Assembly: GCA_025998955.1 (NCBI GenBank)
Contig: AP024676.1
Coordinates: 2,418,001-2,482,000 of the forward strand
Length of the DNA stretch: 64,000 nucleotides
DNA from: Candidatus Roseilinea sp.
GTDB taxonomy: Bacteria > Chloroflexota > Anaerolineae > J036 > Brachytrichaceae
Direction: 5' to 3'
This document shows positions 15,515 through 24,286 of the stretch, piece by piece; the stretch's first letter is position 1; each line of letters opens with the position of its first letter. A program made the position numbers and the translations under genes. The notes below the pieces were generated by a model. The model saw only the letters and a list, made by a program, of their open reading frames with translations, was not told where the DNA came from and did not search any database.

Positions 15515-16516
15515 TCAAATGCCCCATCGTAACGCCGCTGTCTTCACCGGGGCGTCCCAGAGCCTAGTCAATTCATCGTCCAACTTGAGCAGGGTGATCG
15601 AGCAGCCTTGCATCTCCAGGGAGGTGATGTAGTTACCAATCAAGTTGCGCGTGATCTTCACACCGCACCCATCGAGGATGCGCGCCAGCTCGTTGTAGAC
15701 GATATACAGCTCGATCTGCGGCGTGCCGCCCATCCCGTTGACGAACGCCAAAACTTCGTCGCCCGATTTGAAAGGCAGATCCTTGATAACCGGCTCAGCC
15801 AGCATGCCCACGATGTCGCGCGCGGAAGCCATCGGCACGCGCCGGCGGCCCGGTTCGCCGTGAATGCCGATGCCAATCTCGATCTCGTCTTCGCCTAGCG
15901 AAAAAGTCGGCTCGCCGCGATGTGGCACCGTGCACGAAGTGAGCGCCATGCCCATGCTGCGGCCCTGTGCGGTGACTTTGCGTGCAATCGCGACCACCTC
16001 GCTTAGGCTGCGCTTCTGCTCGGCCGCCGCGCCCGCAATCTTCTCGACCAGCACAGTAACGCCCACGCCGCGTCGCCCGACGGTATACAGGCTGTCTTGC
16101 ACAGCCACGTCATCCGCCGTGATGACCTGAGCCACTTCCAGACCTTCCATGCGCGCCAGCTCAGCGGCCATCTCGAAGTTCATGGTGTCGCCCGTGTAGT
16201 TCTTGACAATATGCAGCACGCCCGCGCCGGCATTCACAGCTTTGCTCGCTTCCAGCATCTGGTCGGGCGTAGGTGAGGTGAACACCGGGCCTGGGCAGGC
16301 AGCATCGAGCATGCCCAGGCCGACAAAGCCGACATGCATTGGCTCGTGGCCGCTGCCGCCGCCCGACACCAATCCAACTTTGCCAGGGATAGGCGCATCG
16401 GCGCGGACGATGTAGTTCGGGTCATAATGCACCCGCACGAGATCGCGATGCGCTGCTTCGATGCCGCGCATTGCTTCAACGACGACGCTTTCCGGCTTGT
16501 TAATCAACTTCTTCAT
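15515..16516 (-). CDS. dhaK: Dihydroxyacetone kinase DhaK-type subunit, copy 2
   Basis: 333 residues. Canonical DhaK features are present: [10 protein letters not shown] (H57), [10 protein letters not shown] (D110) and the covalent substrate His in GIGIHGEPG (H219). It phosphorylates dihydroxyacetone or a close ketose together with DhaL copy 2. It lies 30 bp after the ATPase genes of importer 1, so the imported polyol or its oxidation product is the likely substrate. Compared with copy 1 it keeps GHEP, so the two kinases probably act on different ketoses. Confidence 0.9.
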   Translation of the reverse strand: MKKLINKPESVVVEAMRGIEAAHRDLVRVHYDPNYIVRADAPIPGKVGLVSGGGSGHEPMHVGFVGLGMLDAACPGPVFTSPTPDQMLEASKAVNAGAGVLHIVKNYTGDTMNFEMAAELARMEGLEVAQVITADDVAVQDSLYTVGRRGVGVTVLVEKIAGAAAEQKRSLSEVVAIARKVTAQGRSMGMALTSCTVPHRGEPTFSLGEDEIEIGIGIHGEPGRRRVPMASARDIVGMLAEPVIKDLPFKSGDEVLAFVNGMGGTPQIELYIVYNELARILDGCGVKITRNLIGNYITSLEMQGCSITLLKLDDELTRLWDAPVKTAALRWGI

Positions 16517-16546
16517 CTAAGGCTCGCTCCGTTGTGCTTGTCGTTG

Positions 16547-17596
16547 CTAAATATGCGCACGTGTTCTATAGGAAATTCCACCCACACATCCCCCCACGTT
16601 GAGTGCGGCACCAGTGCTATGCGACACCTTAGCCTTAGCAGCAATATCGCCTACTTTCAAGCCCACGAGATACTGTCCGCCCACTACAATCGCCTTGTTC
16701 AAGACCCGGGCGCGCACTGCCACCGGCGTTTGCGATGCAACAATCCGTATGTATTCGGGACGAATGCCCACCGTGACCGTGGGGTGATTGACATACGCCG
16801 GCGACAGCTCGACCGGCGTTGGGAACAGCGCGCACGACACTTTACCTTCCTTCACCGCGATGCCTTCGTAAAAGTTCATGCCCGGATTGCCTAGAAAGAA
16901 ACCAGCGAAGGCATCGTTTGGCTCGTCGTACAGCTCGCGCGGAGTGCTCATCTGCGTGATTACGCCTTCATTCATCAAGGCGATCTGGTCGGCCAGCGTC
17001 ATCGCCTCGGTCTGATCGTGTGTGACATAGATGATGGTCTGCTTCAACCGTGTGAACAGCTCCTTCAGCGCGCGCTTGAGTTGCAGCTTGCTGTTGATGT
17101 CCACGTTGGTGATTGGCTCGTCGAACAGGATGATGTTCGGCTGACGTGCGACCTGGCGTGCAACGGCCACTTTCTGGCGCGTGCCATTGTCCAGTTCGGT
17201 AATATCTTTGTCTGCTGCGTCCCGCATCTCCAGGATGTCGAGCACTTCGTCTATGCGACGATCGCGCTCGGCCTTGGTCAGGCTGCGGTCTTCGGTCAAC
17301 GGCAACTCGATGTTCTGGCGTACGTTAATGCCGCGATATACGACAGGATACTGAAAGACCATCCCTATGTTGCGCTGGCGCGTACTCAATCGGTTCACCA
17401 CATCACGGCCAAAATACACTTCGCCCGTCGTGGGCGTTTCCAAACCAGCGATGATACGCATGAGCGTGGTCTTGCCACAGCCGGACGGACCGAGGAGACA
17501 CGTCACCGCGCCGGCGGGAAAGGTCATGTTCAACCCTTTCAATGCGATGAAGTCATCGAACTTCTTAGTGAGGTTCTTGACAGTAATGTCCACCAT
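16547..17596 (-). CDS. CUT1 importer ATPase A, intact Walker B but degenerate signature
   Basis: 349 residues, MalK/UgpC-like with a C-terminal regulatory domain. Walker A is GPSGCGKTT (36-44), the Q-loop follows, Walker B with catalytic Glu is LFDEP (E160), and the switch His is in YVTHDQ (H193). The ABC signature, normally LSGGQ, reads LDNGTRQ (135-141), losing the key serine. The adjacent ATPase B has the opposite pattern. The two would therefore form a heterodimer with one competent and one degenerate ATP site. Its start ATG abuts the TAA of ATPase B. Two-ATPase CUT1 importers are known for glycerol (GlpST). Confidence 0.9.
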   Translation of the reverse strand: MVDITVKNLTKKFDDFIALKGLNMTFPAGAVTCLLGPSGCGKTTLMRIIAGLETPTTGEVYFGRDVVNRLSTRQRNIGMVFQYPVVYRGINVRQNIELPLTEDRSLTKAERDRRIDEVLDILEMRDAADKDITELDNGTRQKVAVARQVARQPNIILFDEPITNVDINSKLQLKRALKELFTRLKQTIIYVTHDQTEAMTLADQIALMNEGVITQMSTPRELYDEPNDAFAGFFLGNPGMNFYEGIAVKEGKVSCALFPTPVELSPAYVNHPTVTVGIRPEYIRIVASQTPVAVRARVLNKAIVVGGQYLVGLKVGDIAAKAKVSHSTGAALNVGGCVGGISYRTRAHI

Positions 17597-18712
17597 TTAT
17601 CCTGCTCTCCCGACATACTTCCCGCCGGCATACACCACTACATGTTCCGGCCGGATATAAGCGGTCACCATCTCATCAATGTTGATGTGCAGGGCGATCT
17701 CGTTGTCGCTGCGCAGCACCGTGGTCAGCTGCTGCCCCCCCGTGTCGAGATAGACGATCTCTTCACCGCCTAAATCTTCGCGCAACAACACTTTCGCTTT
17801 GAAGGTGAGCGCGCCATCAGGTGGGTTTGAGTCAATCACGATGTGCTCCGGCCGCACTCCAACGCTGATGGGCAGGCCGATTGCCTGCTCAAGTGCAACT
17901 TGTGCATGGCTGGACTGGTGCAGTGGCGACTCGAACAGTGACGTGCTCAGCCAATGCTGTCCATCACGTTGAACCAGGCTGCCTAGGATGAAGTTGGCTT
18001 GCGGGAAGCCGACGAATCGCATCGTCTCGGCACGCTTGGGCCGGTTGTACAGATCTTCAGGCGGCCCGACTTCGATCACCTCGCCACGATCGAGCACGGC
18101 TAGTGTCGAGGCCAGTTGCATTGCTTCAACTGCCTCGGACGTGGTGTAAATGAAAGTGGCCTTGAGCATCTCTTGCGTGGCTTTCAGATCCTCGATCAGC
18201 CGCTCGCGCAGCTTGAAATCCAGGCCAACCAGCGGGTCGTCGAGGACGAAGATTTCGGTTTGTTTGACCAGGCCGCGCGCAATGGCGACACGCTGCTTCT
18301 GGCCGCCAGAGAGTTGATCGGGCCGTCGGTCGAGAAACTGTTCAATCTTGAGCAGTCGCGCAGCACGTTCTACCTCTGCACGTGTTTCTTCCTTCGACAC
18401 TTTGGCCAGCACAAGCGGATAGGCGATGTTGTCGTACACACTGAAGTGTGGATATAGCGCAAACGACTGCGGCACGTAGCCTAGATTGCGCTCGCCGGGC
18501 GCAGCGCGCGTCATGTCCTGGCCACGGATGATGATGCGACCGCTGTCAGGTTTCTCCAGGCCGGTGATCAAACGCACCAGCACGCTCTTGCCGCTGGCCG
18601 GCATGCCGTATATGACCATGAATTCGCCAGGTTGCACAGCTAGCGTCACATCGTGCAGCACCCGTCTGCGCCCGTAGTGCTTTGCGACACGATGGAGTTC
18701 AACGATGCTCAT
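17597..18712 (-). CDS. CUT1 importer ATPase B, intact signature but degenerate catalytic residues
   Basis: 371 residues. The signature is perfect (QLSGGQKQR, 134-138) and Walker A reads GMPASGKS (36-43). The catalytic Glu after Walker B is Asp (VLDDP, D159), and the switch His is Ser (YTTSEAVEAM, S192). On its own it should hydrolyse ATP poorly. Paired with ATPase A, its signature would complete the one competent site. The C-terminal domain is of the OB-fold type seen in MalK-like proteins. It lies 45 bp after the small membrane protein gene in importer 1. Confidence 0.9.
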   Translation of the reverse strand: MSIVELHRVAKHYGRRRVLHDVTLAVQPGEFMVIYGMPASGKSVLVRLITGLEKPDSGRIIIRGQDMTRAAPGERNLGYVPQSFALYPHFSVYDNIAYPLVLAKVSKEETRAEVERAARLLKIEQFLDRRPDQLSGGQKQRVAIARGLVKQTEIFVLDDPLVGLDFKLRERLIEDLKATQEMLKATFIYTTSEAVEAMQLASTLAVLDRGEVIEVGPPEDLYNRPKRAETMRFVGFPQANFILGSLVQRDGQHWLSTSLFESPLHQSSHAQVALEQAIGLPISVGVRPEHIVIDSNPPDGALTFKAKVLLREDLGGEEIVYLDTGGQQLTTVLRSDNEIALHINIDEMVTAYIRPEHVVVYAGGKYVGRAG

Positions 18713-18757
18713 ATTCCGACTCCTCTCCTCTCAAGGGGGAGGGGCAGAGAGTGGAGG

Positions 18758-19045
18758 CTATCGGCCCAACGCATACAGCAGTGGTGTGGCGAGAAAGCTC
18801 ACAACGAACACAATCAGGATAATTCCCATGAACGGCCAGAACAATTTCATCGAGCGCCGAAAGGCAAACGCGCTGGGGATGTTGCCGAAGGCAATCTGCA
18901 CGAGCGTGGAGGCGACTAACGCGATCAAGCCGAGCTGGTAGACGGCTTTGTTGAACTGCTGGCCGATCATCACGATGCCTGCTATCATTAAGATCACCAG
19001 GCCGAGTTGCATCGTCGCTGCGAAGGGTCGTTTGTTTGTGTTCAT
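18758..19045 (-). CDS. Small 3-TM membrane protein of importer 1
   Basis: 95 residues with three hydrophobic segments (about 13-28, 36-53, 70-91) and a basic N-terminus. I recognise no domain with confidence. A small membrane protein also accompanies glycerol-type two-ATPase CUT1 importers (the DUF2160/GlpU position), and importer 2 here has an equivalent 104-residue gene at 27065-27379. The recurrence argues for an accessory transporter subunit. It lies between the MalG-type permease and ATPase B. Confidence 0.65.
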   Translation of the reverse strand: MNTNKRPFAATMQLGLVILMIAGIVMIGQQFNKAVYQLGLIALVASTLVQIAFGNIPSAFAFRRSMKLFWPFMGIILIVFVVSFLATPLLYALGR

Positions 19046-19055
19046 GTGCTTTTCT

Positions 19056-19076
19056 CCCCTCCCTTCTAGGGAGGGG
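19056..19076 (-). repeat. CCCCTCCC hairpin between permease and small-protein genes
   Basis: An 8-bp perfect stem, CCCCTCCC with GGGAGGGG, closes a TTCTA loop. The flanks are pyrimidine- and then purine-rich (19051-19085). A related CTCCTCTC...GGGGGAGGGG stretch lies at 18719-18745 on the other side of the small-protein gene. Confidence 0.6.
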
Positions 19077-19090
19077 TAAGGGGGTGGGTT

Positions 19091-19981
19091 CTAAACCTCA
19101 CCTCGTACCGTGCCAAAGGTCATGCCCACCAGCAGGTACTTCTGGAAGAAGAAGATCATCACCATCGGCAGCAGCACGTAGAGCATGGACAGCGACGCAA
19201 TGTAGCCCCAATCCACGTTGCCACCTGGGCTGATCAGGCCGACCGCCAGCGCATACGGGATCATCTGCGTGTTGGTCGTCGGCGTGCCTAGGATGAAATT
19301 GAACAGGAACTCATTCCACACGAAAATCAGATTGAAGATGAATGCGGCCACGATCCCCGGTTTCACCTGTGGCAACACCACGCGAAACAGCACATGCCAA
19401 CGCGACGCACCATTGACGTAAGCCGTCTCGTCGTAGCGCGGCGATACACCATCAATGAAGCCTTTCAAGATCCATAGCGAGAACGGGATGCTGAACATCG
19501 TGTAGAGCAGCAACACGCCGGGAAAGCCGCGGAACAACGGTTCCCGGGCCAAGCCAGCGCTGCGCAAGCCGATGTCGAAGGCGTTATACATCTGAAAGAT
19601 GGCGATGATCGTGGCCGATGCCGGAACCATGCGCGTGCTGAGCATCAGGAACATCAGGAAGTTCGTCGTCTTCAGTTTGTAGCGCGAGAACGCATACGCC
19701 GCCAGAAACGACACGATGATTGCAAGTGTGACCGACAGGATGGACAAGAGCAGGCTGTTGACGAGATACGGGATGGTGTTCGATACGCCCTGGCCGCGGC
19801 CGAACAACGCGCGATTGATCTGCTCGAGCGTGGGCGTGAAGATGAGCTTGGGCGGCACGGCCAATATGTCGCTGTCGGTCTTGAAGGCCGCCAACAAAAT
19901 CCAGAAGATCGGCAGGAAGAACAGGATGGCGATCAGCCACAGAATCGCGTAATACGCTCGGGTTCGGGTTCTACTCTCCAT
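19091..19981 (-). CDS. CUT1 ABC permease, MalG type (importer 1)
   Basis: 296 residues with six predicted membrane segments. The EAA loop that contacts the ATPase reads ETAYVNGASRWHVLFRVVLP, near residue 190, in which Asn replaces the usual Asp. It forms the translocation pore with the MalF-type protein at 20051-21118. The spacer between them is an AT-rich hairpin repeat. Confidence 0.9.
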   Translation of the reverse strand: MESRTRTRAYYAILWLIAILFFLPIFWILLAAFKTDSDILAVPPKLIFTPTLEQINRALFGRGQGVSNTIPYLVNSLLLSILSVTLAIIVSFLAAYAFSRYKLKTTNFLMFLMLSTRMVPASATIIAIFQMYNAFDIGLRSAGLAREPLFRGFPGVLLLYTMFSIPFSLWILKGFIDGVSPRYDETAYVNGASRWHVLFRVVLPQVKPGIVAAFIFNLIFVWNEFLFNFILGTPTTNTQMIPYALAVGLISPGGNVDWGYIASLSMLYVLLPMVMIFFFQKYLLVGMTFGTVRGEV

Positions 19982-19982
19982 G

Positions 19983-20074
19983 TCAATTGAAAATTGAAAA
20001 TTGAGAATTGAAGATTGAAAAGCGAAAACTTGCGCCGGTCTTTTTCATTTTCAATTCTCAATTTTCAATTCATT
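19983..20074 (-). repeat. ATTGAAAATTG hairpin repeat between permease genes
   Basis: A left block of TTGAAAATTGAGAATTGAAG units (19983-20020) is nearly complementary to a right block (20041-20074), giving a long AT-rich hairpin. The right block overlaps the 3' end of the MalF-type permease gene and encodes its last residues (NELKIEN) and stop. Its composition contrasts sharply with the GC-rich genes on both sides. Confidence 0.85.
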
Positions 20075-21118
20075 TCGCCGTCGCGCGTTCAGCACCCACA
20101 GATAGATCGAGGTGAACGCGATGGCCGTGATCAGCAGCACCACCGCCAGCGCCGATGAGAAGCCAATGTTCAAACTGGCAAAGGCGTAGCGATACAACCG
20201 CAGACCGATCAGATCAGTGATGTTGCCCGGGCCGCCCCGCGTCATCGTCAGCACCAGGTCGGTGGTTTTGAACGCATCAATCGTGCGCAGCAAGATGCCG
20301 AGCATCAGGATGAACTTGCCGTGCGGCAGGATGACATACCACAGCCGCTTCGGCCACGACATGCGATCCACCTCGGCGGCCTCCAGCTCGGCCTTGGGCA
20401 CGCTACCCAGCGCGGCCAACGTCATCAGAATCATGAACGGCGTCCACATCCAGACGTCCACGAACAGTACAGCAGGGAAGGCCCACTCGTTGTTGGTGAG
20501 GAAGTCAATCTTCTGCCCGCCGAATGCCGTGATCAGATAGTTCAACACGCCAAAGGTGGGGTCGTAGATCAAGCGCCAGAACAAAGCGCTGGCCACCGGC
20601 GTGACCACCATGGGCGTGAAGAGCAACGTGAGCGCCAGACGCCGGCCCGGCATCTTCGCGCTGCCCCAGAACAGGAAGCCGAGCAACACCCCGAGCACCA
20701 CCTGGATGGAGACTGCCAGGATGACGAAGGTGAAGGTGCGGCTGAACGACCCCCAGATGTCCGAATCGTTGTAGATCTTGATGTAATTGTCCACTGGCGG
20801 CGCGGCGGGGATGACGATCTGCAACTTCTGTGTGAGCGAGACCTGGATGTCGGTGGGGATGGTAAACAGAGCCGGGCACGGTCCGCCTATGCATGCCGGC
20901 CGCGGCGGGTCGGGTGATTGCAGGCTGTAGCGATAGAAGCTGAAGCCGATCAACCACATCGTCGGGATGACGTTGAGCAGCACGAAGAAGATCAGAATCG
21001 GCGTGAGCAGCGCGACGGGAAAAGCGCGAGACTCCTCGAATGCGCGTATGCCGCTGCGGCGCGGCGCCGACACCGCCCGCTCGTTCCGTTCCATCACCGA
21101 AGATGGGGTTGTATCCAT
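20051..21118 (-). CDS. CUT1 ABC permease, MalF type (importer 1)
   Basis: 355 residues from ATG 21118. The upstream ATG at 21133 is rejected because GGGAGGGGAG, which would be its codons 2-5, is an ideal Shine-Dalgarno for 21118. Six or more membrane segments are present, with an extracytoplasmic insertion (about residues 65-115) after the first. The EAA loop reads ELEAAEVDRMSWPKRLWYVI. The C-terminal NELKIEN is supplied by spacer repeat. Confidence 0.9.
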   Translation of the reverse strand: MDTTPSSVMERNERAVSAPRRSGIRAFEESRAFPVALLTPILIFFVLLNVIPTMWLIGFSFYRYSLQSPDPPRPACIGGPCPALFTIPTDIQVSLTQKLQIVIPAAPPVDNYIKIYNDSDIWGSFSRTFTFVILAVSIQVVLGVLLGFLFWGSAKMPGRRLALTLLFTPMVVTPVASALFWRLIYDPTFGVLNYLITAFGGQKIDFLTNNEWAFPAVLFVDVWMWTPFMILMTLAALGSVPKAELEAAEVDRMSWPKRLWYVILPHGKFILMLGILLRTIDAFKTTDLVLTMTRGGPGNITDLIGLRLYRYAFASLNIGFSSALAVVLLITAIAFTSIYLWVLNARRRNELKIEN

Positions 21119-21200
21119 GGTCTCCCCTCCCATTGCGTGCTACGCCTGCAAACAACCTTATTGACGCCGGGAGGCAGCACGCAACGCACTTCTGGCTTTT

Positions 21201-21350
21201 GGATTCAAGGCTTTAGCCGGTGGGTCAACTGCGCTTGAATTGAGTTTCCAAGTTGATGTGCATGGTGTGCAAAAGTTAGGGCGTCGTTCCAGCCGCCGAA
21301 ACTTTTGACGAGCAACTCAGCGCATGCGTGTAACCGGCTAAAGCCTAAAT
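21201..21350. repeat. Inverted-repeat element of about 150 bp
   Basis: Outer arms GGATTCAAGGCTTTAGCCGG (21201-21220) and a near-perfect complement (about 21333-21350, one indel) enclose inner arms CAAAAGTT and AACTTTTG. The element lies between the MalF-type permease and the broken binding-protein gene. It has no open frame and looks like a small non-autonomous, MITE-like element. No target-site duplication was identified. Confidence 0.6.
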
Positions 21351-21371
21351 CCTGTGCCAACTCGAGTCTTT

Positions 21372-22928
21372 TCACTTCGGCTGAGCGTCTTTCAGCTCAT
21401 CCGGCACGGGCGTCGTGGTGCGGCCCTTCTCGAAGAGCAGCGCCTGTTGCTTCGCCGCGATCGAATCCAGCACTGACTTGGCGTCCTTGAATTGGCCCGC
21501 CGCGTAGCCGTTGTAAGCTTCCTGCTGGATCGCGAGCAGCTCGGCATATTCGGGCAGGTGCCAGAAGTCGCGGCTGCGCCCCTCTTCAAGCATGTACACG
21601 AACGGCTTGACCACGGGGGCGGGTCGCCTTCGAACAACGGGTTCTCAATGCCCTTCTTGCTCCACGGCAGCCCGCCTTTGGCGAGGAACTTCTTCTGCGT
21701 CTCGTCGGTGTACCACCACTTGAGGAAGTCTATGCCGACGCGCATGTGGTCGTCGTCGTTGAACTTGTTCAGCACCCACGGCTGGCCGCCCATCGCGCCG
21801 ATAACCAGCTCGGGGCCGCCATCGAAGGCGATCTTCGGATGTGGGATGGCAATGGCCTTGCCCTCCAGCTCCTTCGGGATCATGAACAGGCCGACCGCCA
21901 ACCACTGGAAGGCCGTCAACACCTTGCCCTGTGTGAACAGGTCAATCATCGTGCCAATGCCGAAGTCCTGTGAGCCGGATGGCTGGTATTGTTGCAGGCT
22001 CCTGAAGTATTCGAGCATCTTGGCGTTGGCGTCGGTATTCAACACGCCCACCACGTTGCCGGTGGCGGGGTCCCAGATGTCGCCGCCGGTGGCATACCGT
22101 AGGGGTGATAGGCGCACGAGAAGAATTCGTACTCCCTCGACTGCATGATGGCGGTGGCGGCCATGCCATTCTTGCCGTTGAAGTACTTCCAGATCGGTTC
22201 CCAGTCCTGCACGGTGAGCTTGGACAGCTCGTCGTAGGTGAGCGGCAGATCGTTGCCCGTCTCCTTCTTGTAGTTCTCCGCCTCTTGCTCCATTATGTCA
22301 ATGCGGATGAACAGGCCCTGCGTGTCGGGCATCTGTGGGAACCCCCACCGCTGGCCGCTGCCGTCGGGGTAGACCTGATAGGTGTTCTTCACCAGGCTGG
22401 AGAACGGCTCGATGTCGAGTTCGGGCACGACTGCATACACGTCGTCGGCGCGCACGATCCAGCCCGGCTCCGCCAGCGCGCCCAACCACTGGCTGTCCGA
22501 CACCATGATGTTGTATTCCTGCGATTTCGCGGCTAGCGTCGGCGCGATCTTCTGGAAAAGCTCACCGAACGGCGCCTCGGTCTTTCGCACGGTAACGTCG
22601 TAGCCATACTTCTCCTTGGCGAATGCGGCAAAGTCTGGGAACAGTTCGATGGGCGCCTGGCTGGGCGGCCAGCCGGCAATCACGGCGAAGCTCATCTCGA
22701 TGGACTTGCCCTTCATCTCGTCGCCTTGCGTGCCAGCGAGCGGGTTGCCTGCAGCGGATGGGGCGGCTGCGGGCGCGGTGGGGTCGCCTCAGCTGCAGGG
22801 GCGGCAGGGGCTGCAGGCGACGCCGGTGCAGCATACGCGGCCAGCAATCCTGCGCCAGCGGTCAATACGGCGCCTCGCAGCAATTGGCGGCGGCTCAAAC
22901 GGCTCGGTCGTTCATTTGACACTGACAT
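21372..22928 (-). pseudogene. Sugar-binding protein of importer 1, three frameshifts
   Basis: The start ATG 22928 has AGGAG upstream and a twin-arginine-type signal (SRRQLLRG, then AGAGLLAAYAA). The product continues in three further frames, each shift equal to one missing base: near the GGGG run at 22780-22783, near 22100, and in the GGGGG run near 21615-21620. Restoring three bases gives a continuous extracellular solute-binding protein of about 519 residues, ending ...DELKDAQPK. Two of the three sites are homopolymers, so sequencing error is possible. No other gene in the window shows such damage in the body of the protein. If real, importer 1 lacks its own receptor. Confidence 0.8.
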
Positions 22929-23101
22929 GTCTCTGGGTCTCCTCTCTACTACTGCATCTCTAGACTTGGAACCAATCGTGGGTTCATGTATTCGCATCGG
23001 TCTCAGTATTGGGGGTCTACATCACGGTATTGGAATTGGAAGAAGAAATCGTCGTCGCTGCTCTTGTCGCCTCCTGTCGAATGTCGAAAATCGTAGATCG
23101 G

Positions 23102-24151
23102 TCAAACCGTCCGGCAACTGCTGCGCTCAATCAGCTTTGCCGGCACCAACACGTCGCACCACGCCGCTGGTGAGAAGCCGCCGTTGCGCCCACGCTTCCT
23201 GCTCTGACCGATGCCGTCGAGCGTGAGTTGGGCGGCTGCTTGGCACATCTCGGCCACCGGCGCGGCCATCACGGTTAGCGGCACAGGTAATACGTCCATC
23301 CAGGGCGCGTCGCCGATGCCGATCACAGACACCTGATCTGGATAGGACACGCGAATCTCGCGCATGGCCTTCAATAGGCTAAGCGATGAAGTCAGGCTCA
23401 TGGCGATCACAGCTGTGACAGGCGGGGTCGCAGAAAATAGCCGTTTGGCTGCGCGTATCATTTTGTCAGTGGAACAGTCTTCGGTGACATGCTCAGCATG
23501 CACAATTTCAATGATCCGCTGATCAATCGGAATCCAGTGATCCCGCAGAGCGCGCATGTAGCCCTGCACGCGCTGGATGACCGGCGACAGATGGTAGCCC
23601 CGTGCCATTACTCCGATGCGCCGGTGTCCTAGTTTGAGCAAATATTCAGTCGCCGTGTACGCCGCCGCCACATCGTCGTTCAGCACAGCCGGTCCACATG
23701 GCGTGCCTGGACGGCGATGCATCGAGACGAGCGGCACTTTGCTCTCGATGAACTGCTGCACGATGGGTTGTTCGATGCCAGTCGGCACCATGATGACGCC
23801 GTCCACACGCTTGTCGTATAGCATCTCGAGATAGCGCCGCTCGCGCTCCGGCCGTTCGTCGGTGTTGCACACCATCAGGTTGTACTGGTGCGGTTCGAAG
23901 GCGGCCTCCAGCTCGCGCACGATCTGGGCGAAGAAATAGCTGGTGATGTCGGCGACGAGCACGCCCACCACATGCGTGATGTTGGTCTGCAGGCCGCGCG
24001 CGACGGCGCTGGGGCGATAGTTCAACGCGCGGATAGCCTCCTCAACTGCCTGGCGCGTCTCGGGCAGCACGTTGCGCGTGCTGTTGACGACGTGAGACAC
24101 AGTGGCGGTGCTCACGCCAGCCCGTCTAGCGACATCCTGGATTGTTGCCAT
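23102..24151 (-). CDS. LacI-family transcriptional regulator
   Basis: 349 residues. The N-terminal helix-turn-helix and hinge are classic: TIQDVARRAGVSTATVSHVV (2-21), then LNYRPSAVARGL. A periplasmic-binding-protein-like effector domain follows. It probably represses or activates the importer 1 and DhaK/DhaL genes downstream in response to a sugar or sugar phosphate. A 26-bp palindrome (24171-24196) sits just downstream of its own putative promoter, consistent with autoregulation. Confidence 0.9.
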   Translation of the reverse strand: MATIQDVARRAGVSTATVSHVVNSTRNVLPETRQAVEEAIRALNYRPSAVARGLQTNITHVVGVLVADITSYFFAQIVRELEAAFEPHQYNLMVCNTDERPERERRYLEMLYDKRVDGVIMVPTGIEQPIVQQFIESKVPLVSMHRRPGTPCGPAVLNDDVAAAYTATEYLLKLGHRRIGVMARGYHLSPVIQRVQGYMRALRDHWIPIDQRIIEIVHAEHVTEDCSTDKMIRAAKRLFSATPPVTAVIAMSLTSSLSLLKAMREIRVSYPDQVSVIGIGDAPWMDVLPVPLTVMAAPVAEMCQAAAQLTLDGIGQSRKRGRNGGFSPAAWCDVLVPAKLIERSSCRTV

Positions 24152-24170
24152 TCACTTATGCGCGATCGGT

Positions 24171-24196
24171 GTTAAGCGATTGCGTAATCGTTTAAC
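24171..24196 (-). promoter_or_regulatory. Candidate LacI-type operator
   Basis: The 26-bp palindrome has half-sites GTTAAGCGATTGC and GTAATCGTTTAAC, matching as inverted copies at 11 of 13 positions. It lies 20-45 bases upstream of the LacI-family start codon, between promoter and gene, as expected for an autoregulatory operator. Confidence 0.55.
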
Positions 24197-24206
24197 TAGA
24201 CGTGCA

Positions 24207-24235
24207 CATACTTTAATGCAGCTAGTGCTTGTCAA
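24207..24235 (-). promoter_or_regulatory. Putative promoter of the LacI-family gene
   Basis: On the minus strand a perfect -35 TTGACA (24230-24235) is followed after 17 bp by AGTATG (24207-24212), a weak -10. The palindromic operator begins 11 bases beyond. Confidence 0.4.
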
Positions 24236-24270
24236 CTGCTTGTGGCAGTGTGAAGCGATTTACACGGTCG

Positions 24271-24286
24271 GGATTCACAAATGTGA
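24271..24286. promoter_or_regulatory. Second copy of the SorC-region site
   Basis: GGATTCACAAATGTGA here is identical over 16 bases to 47094-47109 beside the SorC-family regulator gene, 23 kb away. It lies upstream of the LacI-family promoter and just after the stop of the aldolase/SDR gene. A shared regulator is inferred. Confidence 0.5.
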
